A DNA stretch of 61,935 bases from Rivularia sp. MS3. Its GTDB lineage: Bacteria > Cyanobacteriota > Cyanobacteriia > Cyanobacteriales > Nostocaceae. Within the stretch, counting starts at the first letter, position 1; the number at the start of each line of letters is the position of its first letter. The notes under the pieces are model-generated. The model was not told the DNA's origin. It ran no database searches and saw only the letters and a list, made by a program, of their open reading frames with translations. Positions 16,778 through 26,695 of the stretch are shown piece after piece. The DNA lies in assembly GCA_019192545.1 (NCBI GenBank), contig JAHCMI010000057.1:1-61935 (forward strand), written 5' to 3'. The position numbers and the translations under genes are program-made.

Positions 16778-17409
16778 TGGCTCCTCAACTTCCTATCTTC
16801 TACGCGCTATCATTACCCTGTTGGTAAATAGCGCTGATATCTTTATCTTTTCGATATTCCGACACTACGGAAATTTAATTATTTAGTCTAGTTACTCTAT
16901 TTTGACATATCAGCCTCGTGTCGATAAAACCCAAATTTGTATATGAATGATTTTTGTCACAAATAAAATCAAAGCAATGCTGAGCCAAAAGATTTATTTT
17001 TCTCCTAAAATAATTAAGTTAATAGTCTTTTCTTATACACTAGTCTCCCTTAATATCTGTTATATCGGTGAAAGTTATTAATATTGAGTTTCTATTCCGA
17101 AAAACAGCAAACACCGGAAAATCTTAATTTTACTTAAAGGAGATTATTCAGATGCCGTTCATGGTGTTAATTAACTATTGTTAATCAATAATACCTAAAT
17201 AAAGCCGCAAGCACACAACATTCAAAATATGTCAATATTGAATAGCCATAAGTAAATTTACGACCGGGCTAAGAAAAATTACACTATTAACTCTAATAAT
17301 ATTTTTGAGCAATAAATGGTAAATTATATTACAAAAAATTAGCAGTAACCCTGATTACAAGACACGATAATAGTAATCCTCGAACAAATTGTACACGGGC
17401 AGAAAATAG
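16778..17409. other. 632-base region upstream of kdpA
   Basis: AT-rich intergenic region between the divergent PAS kinase gene and the kdp operon. It should contain the kdp promoter. I looked for a kdpF-like small ORF and for a recognisable potassium or c-di-AMP riboswitch and could not support either. Confidence 0.45.
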
Positions 17410-19092
17410 ATGGGACAAGGTTTTTTGCAGATAGGTTTAACCCTGGCTTTAGTGCTAATAATTACGCCAATTTTTGGTAAATACATAGCCAAAGTATTTA
17501 TGGGCAAAACAACGTTGCTCGATAGAGTCATAAATCCATTAGAATTACTTATTTACAAGCTAGCAGACGTAAATCCTCAAGAAAATATGACAGGCAAAGA
17601 ATATGCCTATTGCGTGCTGCAAAGCAACTTATTTATCGGCATTTTGGTGTATTTAATTATTAGCCTTCAAAAGTTTTTGCCGTGGAATCCGAATAATCTG
17701 GGTGCCCCTCGGTGGGATTTAACACTACACACCACAATTTCATTTTTAACTAATACGGGGCAGCAACATTACTTAGGAGAAAAAACCCTTAGCCATTTTA
17801 GCACTACGGCTGGTTTAACCTTTTTGATGTTTGTTTCAGCAGGCACGGGTTTAGCAATTGGCATTGCCTTTATTCGCGGTTTGACGGGCAGACCTTTAGG
17901 AAATTATTATGCGGATCTAATCAAAGCAATAACCCGTATATTGCTACCAATTTCTATTGTGGGAGCCATTTTATTATTAGCTCAAGGAGTACCGCAAACC
18001 TTAGCGGCACCTTTAACAGTAGAAACCTTAGAAGGAAGAACTCAGTATATTGCCACAGGTCCGGTAGCATCTTTTGAAATTATTAAACTATTAGGTACAA
18101 ATGGCGGTGGTTTTTTTGGTGCAAATTCCGCTCACCCCTTTGAAAATCCTAATAGTTTTACTAACTTAATCGAAATTATCGCCATGATGTCTATCCCAGC
18201 AGCGATGATTTTTGTGTATGGAGCATTTTCCAATAATATTAAACAAGCATGGCGGCTGTTTTGGATGATATTTCTTATCTTCCTAGCTTTATTTTGGATA
18301 ACAGCAGTTGGAGAATTTCAAGGAAATCCTTTAGTAAATTCTAATTTAGGATTTAACCAACCTAATTTAGAAGGAAAAGAAGTTCGCTTTGGATGGGCAC
18401 AAACAGCATTATGGGCGATTGTAACCACCGCAACCATGAATGGTGCAGTGAATGGAATGCATGATTCCCTGATGCCTGCTGGAGGTTTTGCCACCTTATT
18501 GAGTATGTTTTTGCACGTAATTTGGGGTGGAATCGGAACCGGAATAATTTACTTATTAATTTATCAATATTTAACCGCATTTTGGGCGGGTTTAATGATA
18601 GGTAGAACTCCGGAATTTTTCGGACGCAAAATCACTAAATTTTCAATACTTTTAGCGAGTTTAGTCATATTAATTCATCCTATTGCTGTATTGATTCCTA
18701 GCGCAATAGCTTTAGCTTATCCTATATCCTTATCGGGAATCAGCAATCCCGGCTTTCACGGTGTATCTCAAGTTGTATACGAATATATATCAGCTAGTAC
18801 GAATAATGGTTCCGGCTTTGAAGGCTTGATAGACGGGACATTCTGGTGGAATTTAAGTACTTCGCTGACTATGTTAATAGGACGATACATTACCATATTC
18901 GCCGTCTTACTTTTAGCGGACATTATGGCACGTACAAAACCACTACCCGAGATTCCTGCTACCCTAAAAACCGACACAGTATTATTTAACAGTCTTAGCG
19001 CTGGAGTAATTTTTATTTTAAGTTTTCTAATTTTCTTCCCTGTTTTAGTAAATGGTCCCTTAGCGGAAGGTTTGAGACTCGCAGCACAGTGA
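17410..19092 (+). CDS. kdpA: potassium-transporting ATPase subunit KdpA
   Basis: The channel-like K+-translocating subunit of the high-affinity KdpFABC uptake pump in the plasma membrane. The 560-residue protein matches the usual length (557 in E. coli) and has about ten membrane segments. Selectivity-filter-like loops are seen, for example TNTGQQHY (about 116-123) and [15 protein letters not shown] (about 230-244). The start ATG at 17410 gives the typical N terminus. It is the first gene of kdpA-kdpB-kdpC on the plus strand. Expression is expected to be induced by low K+, but no KdpD or KdpE gene lies in this window. Confidence 0.95.
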   Translation: MGQGFLQIGLTLALVLIITPIFGKYIAKVFMGKTTLLDRVINPLELLIYKLADVNPQENMTGKEYAYCVLQSNLFIGILVYLIISLQKFLPWNPNNLGAPRWDLTLHTTISFLTNTGQQHYLGEKTLSHFSTTAGLTFLMFVSAGTGLAIGIAFIRGLTGRPLGNYYADLIKAITRILLPISIVGAILLLAQGVPQTLAAPLTVETLEGRTQYIATGPVASFEIIKLLGTNGGGFFGANSAHPFENPNSFTNLIEIIAMMSIPAAMIFVYGAFSNNIKQAWRLFWMIFLIFLALFWITAVGEFQGNPLVNSNLGFNQPNLEGKEVRFGWAQTALWAIVTTATMNGAVNGMHDSLMPAGGFATLLSMFLHVIWGGIGTGIIYLLIYQYLTAFWAGLMIGRTPEFFGRKITKFSILLASLVILIHPIAVLIPSAIALAYPISLSGISNPGFHGVSQVVYEYISASTNNGSGFEGLIDGTFWWNLSTSLTMLIGRYITIFAVLLLADIMARTKPLPEIPATLKTDTVLFNSLSAGVIFILSFLIFFPVLVNGPLAEGLRLAAQ

Positions 19093-19167
19093 ACAGTTAA
19101 CAATTACTAATTACCAACTAAAAATTAATATTTCCCCAACTTACTCATTTTTCTTATTCTGCTTCCC

Positions 19168-21279
19168 ATGCCTATGAACCCAGTCGCGACTACCTCCAAA
19201 TCTACACTTGCCACTTCTAATCCGAAAGAACTTCGTTCTTCACGTAAAAAAGTCAAGGCAAATAAAAAAGGTCTTTATCGTAGAGCAATAAAAGACTCTT
19301 TTATCAAATTAAATCCTAAATATACTATTAGAAATCCCGTCTTGGTAGTAGTTTGGGTAAGCTGTCTTATTACCTTCACGGCGACAATTTTTCCGACATT
19401 ATTTGGCTCGAAACCAACTGCAAATGCCCAAATTTTTAACGGCGCAGTTACACTAATTTTATTTTTAACATTACTGCTAGCTAACTTTGCCGAAGCTTTT
19501 GCTCAAAGTCGCGGCAAGGCACAGGCTGATGTATTACGTTCGATTAAATCCGATATTAACGCCAAACAACTTTTTGCTGACGGCACCATTTCTGAAGTTC
19601 CCGCTACAAATTTGCAACGTGGCGACACGGTGTATGTTGTAGCCGGTGATATTATTCCTACCGACGGCGAAGTAATCATGGGCGCTGCCAGCGTTGACGA
19701 AGGAGCAATCACAGGAGAAACAGCACCAGTTCTTAAAGAAGCCGGTTCGGATGTTGCTAGTTATGTTACCGGTGGCAGCCGTATTATTTCGGATGAATTG
19801 ATAGTTAGAATTACGGTCGATCCAGATAAAGGGTTTATCAACCGGATGATTCATATTATTGAAAGGAGAGAACGTAAAAAAACACCGAACGAATCGACTC
19901 TAACAGTTTTACTCGCCTTAATCAGCTTAATATTTTTATCAACGATCGCAACTTTTCCGGCACTAGCTTATTACATTAAAACTCCTATTAGCGTACCTAT
20001 ATTAGTAGCGATTTTTGTGGCATTAATACCGACAACTGTTGGCAGTTTGCTCAGTGCTACCACTATTGGAGGTATGGATCGGGTTGCTCAATTAAATTTA
20101 ATTGCCACCTCTGCTAGAGCTATAGAAGCCTGTGGAGATGTCAATACTTTGATCCTCGATAAAACAGGAACTGTAACCAGAGGCAACCGTTTAGCAGATG
20201 GTTTTATTCCAATTAACGGTCATACAATGGCTGAAATTGCTTATGTAGCTTTAGCAGCAAGTGTATATGACGATACTTCAGAAGGAAAATCAATCGTTCG
20301 CTTAGCGCAAAAATTAGGAGCAAGAATTGATTTTGATTATCAGGCGGCTTTATCGATAAAATTTAGTGCTAAAAGCAGAATAGGCGGTACCGATTTACCT
20401 AATGGTTCGATGGTTCGTAAAGGTGCCGTAGATGCAATCAAAAACTTCGTGCGATTGCAGGGTGGGGAATTTTCATCAGAACTTAATTCAGCTTACGAAA
20501 TGGTATCTAGACAAGGAGGTACGCCGTTAGCTGTATGTATGAATGAGGAAATTTACGGCATTATTTACCTAAAAGATAATCTAAAACCAGGAATACGCGA
20601 ACGTTTCGGACAATTACGAAGACTCGGGGTGCGTACCATCATGATTACTGGTGATAATCACATAACTACTTCTGTAATTGCTAAAGAAGCCGGAGTCAAA
20701 GAATTTATTGCCGAAGCAACCCCCGAAAATAAAATCGCTGTGGTTCAAAGAGAACAAGCCGAAGGAAAACTAGTTGCAATGACAGGGGATGGAACAAATG
20801 ATGCAGCAGCTTTAGCTCAAGCAAATGTTGCAGTTGCCATGAACAACGGAACTCAAGCAGCAAAAGAAGCAGCAAATATCATCGATTTGGACTCCGACCC
20901 GACAAAATTAATCGATATCATCGGCATCGGTAAACAAGTACTCATGACTCGCGGTGCTTTAATCACCTTCTCAGTGGCAAACAATATAGCTAAGTATTTT
21001 GCAATTATCCCACTGGTATTTGCTTCGGGGAGCATTAACCAATTAAACGTCATGAACTTGACAAGTATTAATTCTGCCGTGCTGTCAGTACTAATTTACA
21101 ACGCATTAATTATTCCGGCATTAATACCTTTAGCGCTCAAAGGTGTACCATTTCAAGTAATGGCACCCAATCAACTTTTGCAACGCAATTTTTTGATTTA
21201 TGGCTCGGCAGGATTAATTATTCCATTTATTGTCATTAAGTTAATAGACCTAATAATTTCTCTAACAGTTTTAGCTTAA
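19168..21279 (+). CDS. kdpB: potassium-transporting ATPase ATP-binding subunit KdpB
   Basis: The P-type ATPase subunit that powers K+ uptake by KdpFABC. The 703-residue protein has the actuator motif TGET (about 178-181), the phosphorylation motif DKTGT with Asp331, the nucleotide-domain KGAVDAI motif, and the hinge TGDGTNDAAAL. Membrane helices flank these domains. It is about 20 residues longer than the E. coli subunit because of a basic N-terminal extension (residues 1-45), as in other cyanobacteria. It follows kdpA by 75 bases. A second Met two codons on is an equally good start. Confidence 0.95.
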   Translation: MPMNPVATTSKSTLATSNPKELRSSRKKVKANKKGLYRRAIKDSFIKLNPKYTIRNPVLVVVWVSCLITFTATIFPTLFGSKPTANAQIFNGAVTLILFLTLLLANFAEAFAQSRGKAQADVLRSIKSDINAKQLFADGTISEVPATNLQRGDTVYVVAGDIIPTDGEVIMGAASVDEGAITGETAPVLKEAGSDVASYVTGGSRIISDELIVRITVDPDKGFINRMIHIIERRERKKTPNESTLTVLLALISLIFLSTIATFPALAYYIKTPISVPILVAIFVALIPTTVGSLLSATTIGGMDRVAQLNLIATSARAIEACGDVNTLILDKTGTVTRGNRLADGFIPINGHTMAEIAYVALAASVYDDTSEGKSIVRLAQKLGARIDFDYQAALSIKFSAKSRIGGTDLPNGSMVRKGAVDAIKNFVRLQGGEFSSELNSAYEMVSRQGGTPLAVCMNEEIYGIIYLKDNLKPGIRERFGQLRRLGVRTIMITGDNHITTSVIAKEAGVKEFIAEATPENKIAVVQREQAEGKLVAMTGDGTNDAAALAQANVAVAMNNGTQAAKEAANIIDLDSDPTKLIDIIGIGKQVLMTRGALITFSVANNIAKYFAIIPLVFASGSINQLNVMNLTSINSAVLSVLIYNALIIPALIPLALKGVPFQVMAPNQLLQRNFLIYGSAGLIIPFIVIKLIDLIISLTVLA

Positions 21280-21334
21280 TCAAAATTAGCAGATGCATAG
21301 ATGAACAATACTAAATTGGTTAGTTAGAAAAAGC

Positions 21335-21352
21335 AGTAGCAAGTAGTAAGTA
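21335..21352. repeat. short STRR (AGTAGCA type) between kdpB and kdpC
   Basis: AGCAGTAGCAAGTAGTAAGT is made of degenerate heptamers and lies in the 216-base gap between kdpB and kdpC, where some cyanobacteria carry kdpG. Confidence 0.5.
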
Positions 21353-21495
21353 AGAAATTATTCTTCACTCTTTTCCTCGCTCTACCCTCTCTCCCCATCT
21401 TCCTCATCCTTATCCTTACTCATGATTTTTGATAGGACAAAACACTACTTGCTCCCGACTGCTTTAAATCAAAATCTTAAATTTGGAATTGTATT

Positions 21496-22098
21496 ATGTT
21501 GAAACTTAGATCGATTGCGAGAGCGGTTCGCGTGAGCTTGATATTATGGTTAATTACTGCCATTATTTATCCATTATTTATACTTTTAATTGCTCAAATT
21601 CCCTTATTTCAATATCAGGCCAAAGGAAGTATAAGAGTTGACTTGTACAACGAACCAATTGGTTCGGCTTTAATCGGTCAAACATTTACATCTGAAGAAT
21701 ATTTTCATAGCCGCCCGAGTAGCGTGTTATACAGTCAAGGAGCAAAAGCCAAACCTACCGGCATCTCGGGTTCAAGCAATCTTGCTCCTAGCAACCCAAT
21801 ATTGCTTAAGCGAATATTAGAAACAACCAACGAACTTCAAGAAGAAAGCATAGAACCACGTGCCGATTTAATTTATACTTCCGGTTCGGGATTAGATCCC
21901 CATATTACATTTAGATCGGCCATGCAGCAGTTAGATAGAGTTGCCAATGCTCGGAATTTAAGACCTGACGAAATTTATCCTATTATTATCGAAAATACCC
22001 AAGGCAGATTTTTAAACATATTTGGCGAACCTGGAGTCAACGTTCTGAAATTAAACTACGCTCTCGATCTCAAAGAAATCAGCCGCAGGCAAAATTAA
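21496..22098 (+). CDS. kdpC: potassium-transporting ATPase subunit KdpC
   Basis: The single-span chaperone-like subunit that helps ATP binding by KdpB. The 200-residue protein has one N-terminal membrane helix (about 14-36) followed by the KdpC signatures: GSALIGQTF near 52, YFHSRPS near 70, SGSSNLAPSNP near 90, and the ADLIYTSGSGLDPHI motif near 122. Length is close to E. coli KdpC (190). It follows kdpB after 216 bases without an intervening kdpG, and no kdpD follows: the next gene is anmK. Confidence 0.94.
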   Translation: MLKLRSIARAVRVSLILWLITAIIYPLFILLIAQIPLFQYQAKGSIRVDLYNEPIGSALIGQTFTSEEYFHSRPSSVLYSQGAKAKPTGISGSSNLAPSNPILLKRILETTNELQEESIEPRADLIYTSGSGLDPHITFRSAMQQLDRVANARNLRPDEIYPIIIENTQGRFLNIFGEPGVNVLKLNYALDLKEISRRQN

Positions 22099-22203
22099 GC
22101 ACCGTAATCAAATCTTGCACCAGTAGCTCTATTCCCGGCTTCTTTGAGCTTTTTGAAAATAGTGCAATAACTCAGGTAAATCAAAATCTAAATATAAAAA
22201 TTT

Positions 22204-23349
22204 ATGACTCGTGTAATCGGTTTAATGAGTGGTACGTCAGTAGACGGTATTGATGCTGCTTTAGTAGATATTGTCGGTACGGGTTTAGATATCAAATTAG
22301 AATTGCTGGCTGGGGAAACATATGCTTACCCAGCAGAAATAAGAGAGCGTATTTTAGCTTGTTGTGCTGGTAAACCGATCTCAATGTTAGAGCTAGCAGA
22401 ATTAGATGATGCTGTAGCCGTTGCTTTTGCCGAAGCAGCAATCAGTATTCAAAAAGGTCATCAAAAAGCAACTCTAATCGGTTCTCACGGTCAAACAGTT
22501 TATCATCGACCTAAAGAAAAATTTGGCAAAGGAAAACTTGGTTACAGCTTGCAAATTGGGCGCGGCACCTTAATTAATCATTTAACAGGCATAACCACCA
22601 TCAATAATTTTCGCGCTGCCGATATCACTGTAGAAGGACAAGGTGCCCCATTAGTACCTCCCGTAGATGCAGCCCTACTAAGTCATTATTCAGAAGCTCG
22701 CTGCGTTCAAAATATTGGCGGAATTGGCAACGTAACTTATATTCCCGTGCGTGGAGACGATTGGCTTGACAAGATTCGCGGTTGGGATACCGGGCCGGGA
22801 AATAGTTTATTAGATTTAGCAGTAGAATATTTAACTGATGGAGCAAAAAGCTACGACGAAGATGGTAAATGGGCTGCAACCGGTACCGTCTGCTCGGATT
22901 TAGTAGAACAATGGTTAAATCAAGAGTACTTTCATTTGCCACCCCCTAAATCTACCGGCAGAGAATTATTTGGTGTTGATTATTTACATAAATGTATTAA
23001 AGAAGCCCAAAGATTTCAGTTAAATCCAGCAGATTTTTTAGCGACTCTTACAGAGTTGACAGCCGCCTCTATTGCCGCTAGCTACCGTAACTTTTTACCA
23101 CAAATGCCACAAAGAGTACTTTTATGTGGTGGTGGTAGTCGTAACCTTTATCTAAAACAGCGCTTACAAAAATTATTAGTGTCGGTACCTGTTTCAACTA
23201 CAGATGAAGTCGGTTTAAACGCTGATTTTAAAGAAGCAATAGCCTTCGCAGTTTTAGCCTATTGGAGAAACGCCGATTATCCAGGCAACCTACCGGCAGC
23301 TACCGGAGCTAAAAAAGAAGTGCTTTTAGGAAATATTTGGAGGCAATGA
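22204..23349 (+). CDS. anmK: anhydro-N-acetylmuramic acid kinase
   Basis: Converts 1,6-anhydro-N-acetylmuramic acid, released during peptidoglycan turnover, to N-acetylmuramate 6-phosphate. The 381-residue cytoplasmic protein has the family's N-terminal ATP-binding motif [14 protein letters not shown] (about 6-19), [10 protein letters not shown] (about 97-106), [11 protein letters not shown], the GWDTGPGN motif, and LLCGGGSRN near 304. Length matches the family (about 370-390). It lies 105 bases after kdpC, probably without functional connection. No murQ or other cell-wall recycling genes are nearby. Confidence 0.95.
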   Translation: MTRVIGLMSGTSVDGIDAALVDIVGTGLDIKLELLAGETYAYPAEIRERILACCAGKPISMLELAELDDAVAVAFAEAAISIQKGHQKATLIGSHGQTVYHRPKEKFGKGKLGYSLQIGRGTLINHLTGITTINNFRAADITVEGQGAPLVPPVDAALLSHYSEARCVQNIGGIGNVTYIPVRGDDWLDKIRGWDTGPGNSLLDLAVEYLTDGAKSYDEDGKWAATGTVCSDLVEQWLNQEYFHLPPPKSTGRELFGVDYLHKCIKEAQRFQLNPADFLATLTELTAASIAASYRNFLPQMPQRVLLCGGGSRNLYLKQRLQKLLVSVPVSTTDEVGLNADFKEAIAFAVLAYWRNADYPGNLPAATGAKKEVLLGNIWRQ

Positions 23350-23353
23350 GAAG

Positions 23354-23445
23354 AGGTTAAAGGTTAAAGGTTAGAGGTTAGAACACGCAGAACGATTAAA
23401 ATAATTTTTAACTGCTCACTGTTGACTGCTCACTGCTCACTGTCA
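23354..23445. repeat. STRR arrays (AGGTTAA and ACTGCTC types)
   Basis: AGGTTAAAGGTTAAAGGTTA near 23354 and copies of ACTGCTC/ACTGTTG at about 23411-23443. The second array keeps the following gene's frame open upstream of its likely start. Confidence 0.8.
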
Positions 23446-23502
23446 TTGGGCTATACTGAACTAGCTTCGCGATACTGCAACAATATAGGGAATTATCCAC
23501 AG

Positions 23503-23949
23503 GTGGCTCACAGTTTTTTACTCGAACCAGGACGCTGGACATTACAAGGGAATTGGTTGGAACGTAATGGTATGCCAATCAATGTAAAAGGTATGACCTT
23601 GGTTGCCTGGAATCGAGACAACTGGTTCACTATGGTAACGAAACTGATTTTTCCTTCATCCGAACATCCTGAGATTGCTTTGCAGTATAAAGGACGTTTA
23701 GATGATGGAGAACGTCAGTATACTTTTTTATTACAACACAATCTCTTAGGGCAGGTAGAAGGAGAAGGCTGGATTGGACCAGAAACAATTGTCCAACGTT
23801 ATTGGGTATTAGGCGATCGCCAACGTCGCAGTGGTTTTGAAACTTTACATCGCGTCTCTAATAATACTTATCATCTCACCAGTGGCGTTATGGCAGGTCA
23901 TTTTCTAACCAGCACAATGGAAGCAAATGTAGAACGACAAGTTAGTTAA
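23503..23949 (+). CDS. conserved cyanobacterial hypothetical protein (about 148 aa)
   Basis: Soluble, Trp-rich, beta-strand-like protein. Visible landmarks are HSFLLEPGRWTLQGNW at the N terminus, IALQYKGRLD in the middle, IVQRYWVLGDRQRRSGF and the C-terminal HLTSGVMAGHFLTSTME. It looks like a lipocalin-type small barrel, but this is only an impression. The frame extends upstream to a TTG at 23422 inside an STRR array. The GTG at 23503 (MAHSFLLEPG) is chosen because it lies outside the repeat-derived stretch and begins at the well-structured part. Function unknown. Confidence 0.65.
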   Translation: MAHSFLLEPGRWTLQGNWLERNGMPINVKGMTLVAWNRDNWFTMVTKLIFPSSEHPEIALQYKGRLDDGERQYTFLLQHNLLGQVEGEGWIGPETIVQRYWVLGDRQRRSGFETLHRVSNNTYHLTSGVMAGHFLTSTMEANVERQVS

Positions 23950-24489
23950 CTTCTAACTAATACATTTTCAAACCCTTGCCCAATAAGGATTTTAAATTTA
24001 ATTAAACGTGTTAGTTTCATTTGTTGTGAAGGGTTTTAATACCTTTAACCTTTGACCTTTGACCTTTAACCTTTAACCTTGACTTCCTGGGGCGCTCATA
24101 TCTTGCACCATTTGTTACAAGCCCAAAGAAACACGGAATAAGCAGTGAAAATAATCAATATTTCGTTCCCAAATCAAAATATTCCGGGTTTGTGGACTCT
24201 GGTAGAAGATGTCAGTTAACAGTTAGTAGTAACCATTAACCTTCAATCTGCCATCTGCCCTTGAAGGATTAGAACTAATTCGCAAACAGATTTTTTTTCC
24301 CCGGTAAGTTAAGTTTTTGAGTTAATAGTGGGCATTATAAAATTGAGATGAAGTTAACAATTGTACAAATCTACCGGGTATATCTACCATTTTATGTTGT
24401 CAGTCAATTTTTAATTTTTTAAATCTTTTAGATTCCAAACCAGCCTTTTGGACTGGTGTTTTATATTATTGTTGCAGATTGGAGTTTCT
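23950..24489. other. 540-base intergenic region with an STRR array
   Basis: Contains an array of CCTTTAA/CCTTTGA heptamers at about 24041-24082. Otherwise AT-rich with no coding frame or RNA gene I can support. The promoter of the downstream kinase gene must lie here. Confidence 0.6.
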
Positions 24490-26079
24490 ATGTCAGACCC
24501 CAACGTTGGTCGCTTACTCGGCAAACGCTACCGGCTTCAGGAAATAATTGGCACTGGAGCTATGGGTCGAGTTTATCGCGCTAAAGATGTTCTGTTGGGA
24601 GGGGTGCCTGTAGCAGTTAAGTTCCTGGCTCTCTCAGTACAAAACAAAAAAATGCGATTAAGGGAGCGTTTTGAGCGAGAAGCCAAAACTTGTGCTTTGT
24701 TAGGTCAAAAAAGCATCCATATTGTCCGAGTCATGGACTATGGTGTAGACGAAAAATCTACTCCGTTTTATGTCATGGAGTATTTACAGGGTAAAAGCCT
24801 TAGCCATATTATCCGCGACGAAAAACTATCTTTACCAAGATTCTTGAATTTAGCACGTCAAATATGTCTGGGTTTGCAATGCGCTCATGATGGAATTTCT
24901 GTTGATGGTAAAATTTGCCCTATCATCCATCGCGACATTAAACCAAGCAACATGCTAGCAATTAAAGATGCTAGTTTCGGAGAATTGGTCAAAGTTCTTG
25001 ATTTTGGTATTGCTAAGTTACTACTTTCAGATACTCAGCAAACTAATTATTATTTGGGTACTTTAGCTTATTCTTCCCCCGAACAGATGGAAGGTAAAGA
25101 ACTCGATAACCGCTCGGACATTTACAGCTTAGGAGTAATGATGTTCGAGATGTTGACTGGCAAGATGCCGCTAATTCCAGAAAATCCTTCTTTCGGAGGA
25201 TGGTATAAGGTACATCATTACAAAGAACCCCGGCTTTTTTCTGAAGCGAACCCCAGGCTACAACTACCTATAGAGGTGGAAAAGTTGGTGATGAAATGTT
25301 TGGCAAAAGAAGCTAACGAACGCCCGCAAAGTATTAATGAAATTCTTCAAGAAATAGCTTCTATAGAGCAAAGCTACCAAAGCTCCCAATCTAAAGTTAA
25401 TATTGATGCCGATGCTGATACTGAACTTAGTCTTAACGCCCAAGCTGCTGCTCAAGCTCCCACTATTAAAGCTGATTTCAATCAAGACACTAAGCTTGAT
25501 GTTAATACATCAGCCTGTAACGAAGAAATTTTAAAACAAGCAGTTTGGCCAAAGGATAAACCAATCGCCGATATTGTCTTTCCTCAAAATATCCAGGTAA
25601 AAGGTTGTTTTACTCCTGCTTTATGGATTATGTTACCGCAGATTGAAATTCAAAAACGTTTAGTATCTACCCGTTATAATCAATTTTTATTTATTACTGC
25701 ACCCCACCCAATGTTGCTGTGGATTACAGTTATTTACCATCGTAGATTTGGCGCAAAATGGCTGCCTCATTACCTTGACTTAAAAACTAATACAGGTAAA
25801 GACATCGCTACTTTATTAGGCAAAACTGGTTATTACCGTTTAGTCTTCTTTGGACGAGAAACTCCCTCTAAGTGCAGTCATATCCTAATCTCAAGTATTG
25901 CACCCACTCAACGCCAGCGACTTCTTGATTGGGTTAACATGAGTCACACCCTACCATCTTCGGCTAAAGCCCAATTCAGCAAAAATCTACTCAAAGCCGA
26001 ATACCACAAGATTAAACCGCAAATTTTAGCCAAACTACAGGGAATGAATACCGATTCTCCGTTTGACCTTTCTGCGTGA
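24490..26079 (+). CDS. serine/threonine protein kinase with an unassigned C-terminal domain
   Basis: A Hanks-type kinase of 529 residues. The kinase domain (about 14-290) has the glycine loop GTGAMGRVY (21-29), catalytic Lys44 in VAVKFL, the HRD motif with Asp149 in IIHRDIKPSN, the DFG Asp171 and the APE-equivalent SSPEQMEG. No membrane helix is seen, so it is cytoplasmic. A low-complexity linker (about 300-360, Asp/Ala-rich) leads to a C-terminal domain (about 365-525) with Trp-rich strands that I do not recognise; it may be a regulatory domain. The ATG at 24490 is chosen because GGAG lies five bases before it; the frame is open 14 codons upstream. Confidence 0.9.
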   Translation: MSDPNVGRLLGKRYRLQEIIGTGAMGRVYRAKDVLLGGVPVAVKFLALSVQNKKMRLRERFEREAKTCALLGQKSIHIVRVMDYGVDEKSTPFYVMEYLQGKSLSHIIRDEKLSLPRFLNLARQICLGLQCAHDGISVDGKICPIIHRDIKPSNMLAIKDASFGELVKVLDFGIAKLLLSDTQQTNYYLGTLAYSSPEQMEGKELDNRSDIYSLGVMMFEMLTGKMPLIPENPSFGGWYKVHHYKEPRLFSEANPRLQLPIEVEKLVMKCLAKEANERPQSINEILQEIASIEQSYQSSQSKVNIDADADTELSLNAQAAAQAPTIKADFNQDTKLDVNTSACNEEILKQAVWPKDKPIADIVFPQNIQVKGCFTPALWIMLPQIEIQKRLVSTRYNQFLFITAPHPMLLWITVIYHRRFGAKWLPHYLDLKTNTGKDIATLLGKTGYYRLVFFGRETPSKCSHILISSIAPTQRQRLLDWVNMSHTLPSSAKAQFSKNLLKAEYHKIKPQILAKLQGMNTDSPFDLSA

Positions 26080-26497
26080 ATAATTCTCTTGAGTTTGTAT
26101 CAAACTGTGGTATTCACTCAATATATATTAATTTTTTTTAAGAAAATGCGTGTAAAGACTTAAAAAACAGTTATAAAAATAATAGATAATTTCTAATTTA
26201 AACACTTGCATCAGTAGAGCATTAAGCATAGGGTTATCTTTGTAGCGTGATTTCTACGTAAGTTACATCACTTAAAAAGCTTGAACTTTGACTGGAATTT
26301 GTTTTATAATTGCAAGTTGTAATACCTATAAGCATAGGTAAGGATTAGTAGATTAAAATCAAGCTATATTTTAACCATAGAATATAGTTCGATCCTAAAT
26401 ATAGAATTATAGTTGACGCCCCGGCATCCCCAGCTTTTTTCCGTTAAGGTAGGAACCTAGCAAGAGAAGGAGGTCGTCCACTTTGAGACTATATTAC
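26080..26497. other. 418-base intergenic region with a GC-richer segment
   Basis: Mostly AT-rich spacer between the convergent kinase gene and nblA. The exception is about 26411-26482, described separately as a possible small RNA. No coding frame was found. Confidence 0.5.
26411..26482 (-). ncRNA. candidate structured RNA or 3' UTR element next to nblA
   Basis: About 70 bases with much higher G+C than the surrounding AT-rich spacer. On the minus strand it reads GGACGACCTCC ... AGGTTCCTACC ... AGCTGGGGATGCCGGGGCG. It lies just downstream of nblA and could be its 3' UTR or an independent small RNA. I do not recognise a named family; strand is inferred from nblA. Confidence 0.25.
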
Positions 26498-26695
26498 CTA
26501 TGCCCAAGTGGAACCCGAATCCAAGCCCCACTGATGTTTGAGAAGTTCTTGATAAGTAGCTTCTCTAACAACCATTTGCTCGTAAAGTTTGACTAAAAAG
26601 TCTTGAGCTTGCTCGTGACTCATACCTTTTACTTGGCTTGCAAAAGAGCGAATGCTAAATTGCTGCTCCAAGGAAAGTTCGATTGGTTTGTCCAT
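26498..26695 (-). CDS. nblA: phycobilisome degradation protein NblA
   Basis: NblA is a small helical adaptor that binds phycobiliproteins and brings them to the Clp protease, so that phycobilisomes are dismantled during nitrogen or other nutrient starvation. The 65-residue protein matches NblA along its full length: SLEQQFSIRSFASQV near 8-22, SHEQAQDFLVKLYEQMV near 26-42, and the conserved C-terminal REATYQELLKHQWG. It is a monocistronic minus-strand gene with a long upstream region (over 1 kb). NtcA control is known in the family, but I did not find a convincing NtcA box. Confidence 0.93.
   Translation of the reverse strand: MDKPIELSLEQQFSIRSFASQVKGMSHEQAQDFLVKLYEQMVVREATYQELLKHQWGLDSGSTWA

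Noticed and set aside
16778-17409. Possible riboswitch or kdpF upstream of kdpA
   Set aside because: I could not match a known riboswitch consensus or find a small membrane-peptide frame; noted only as a region to test.
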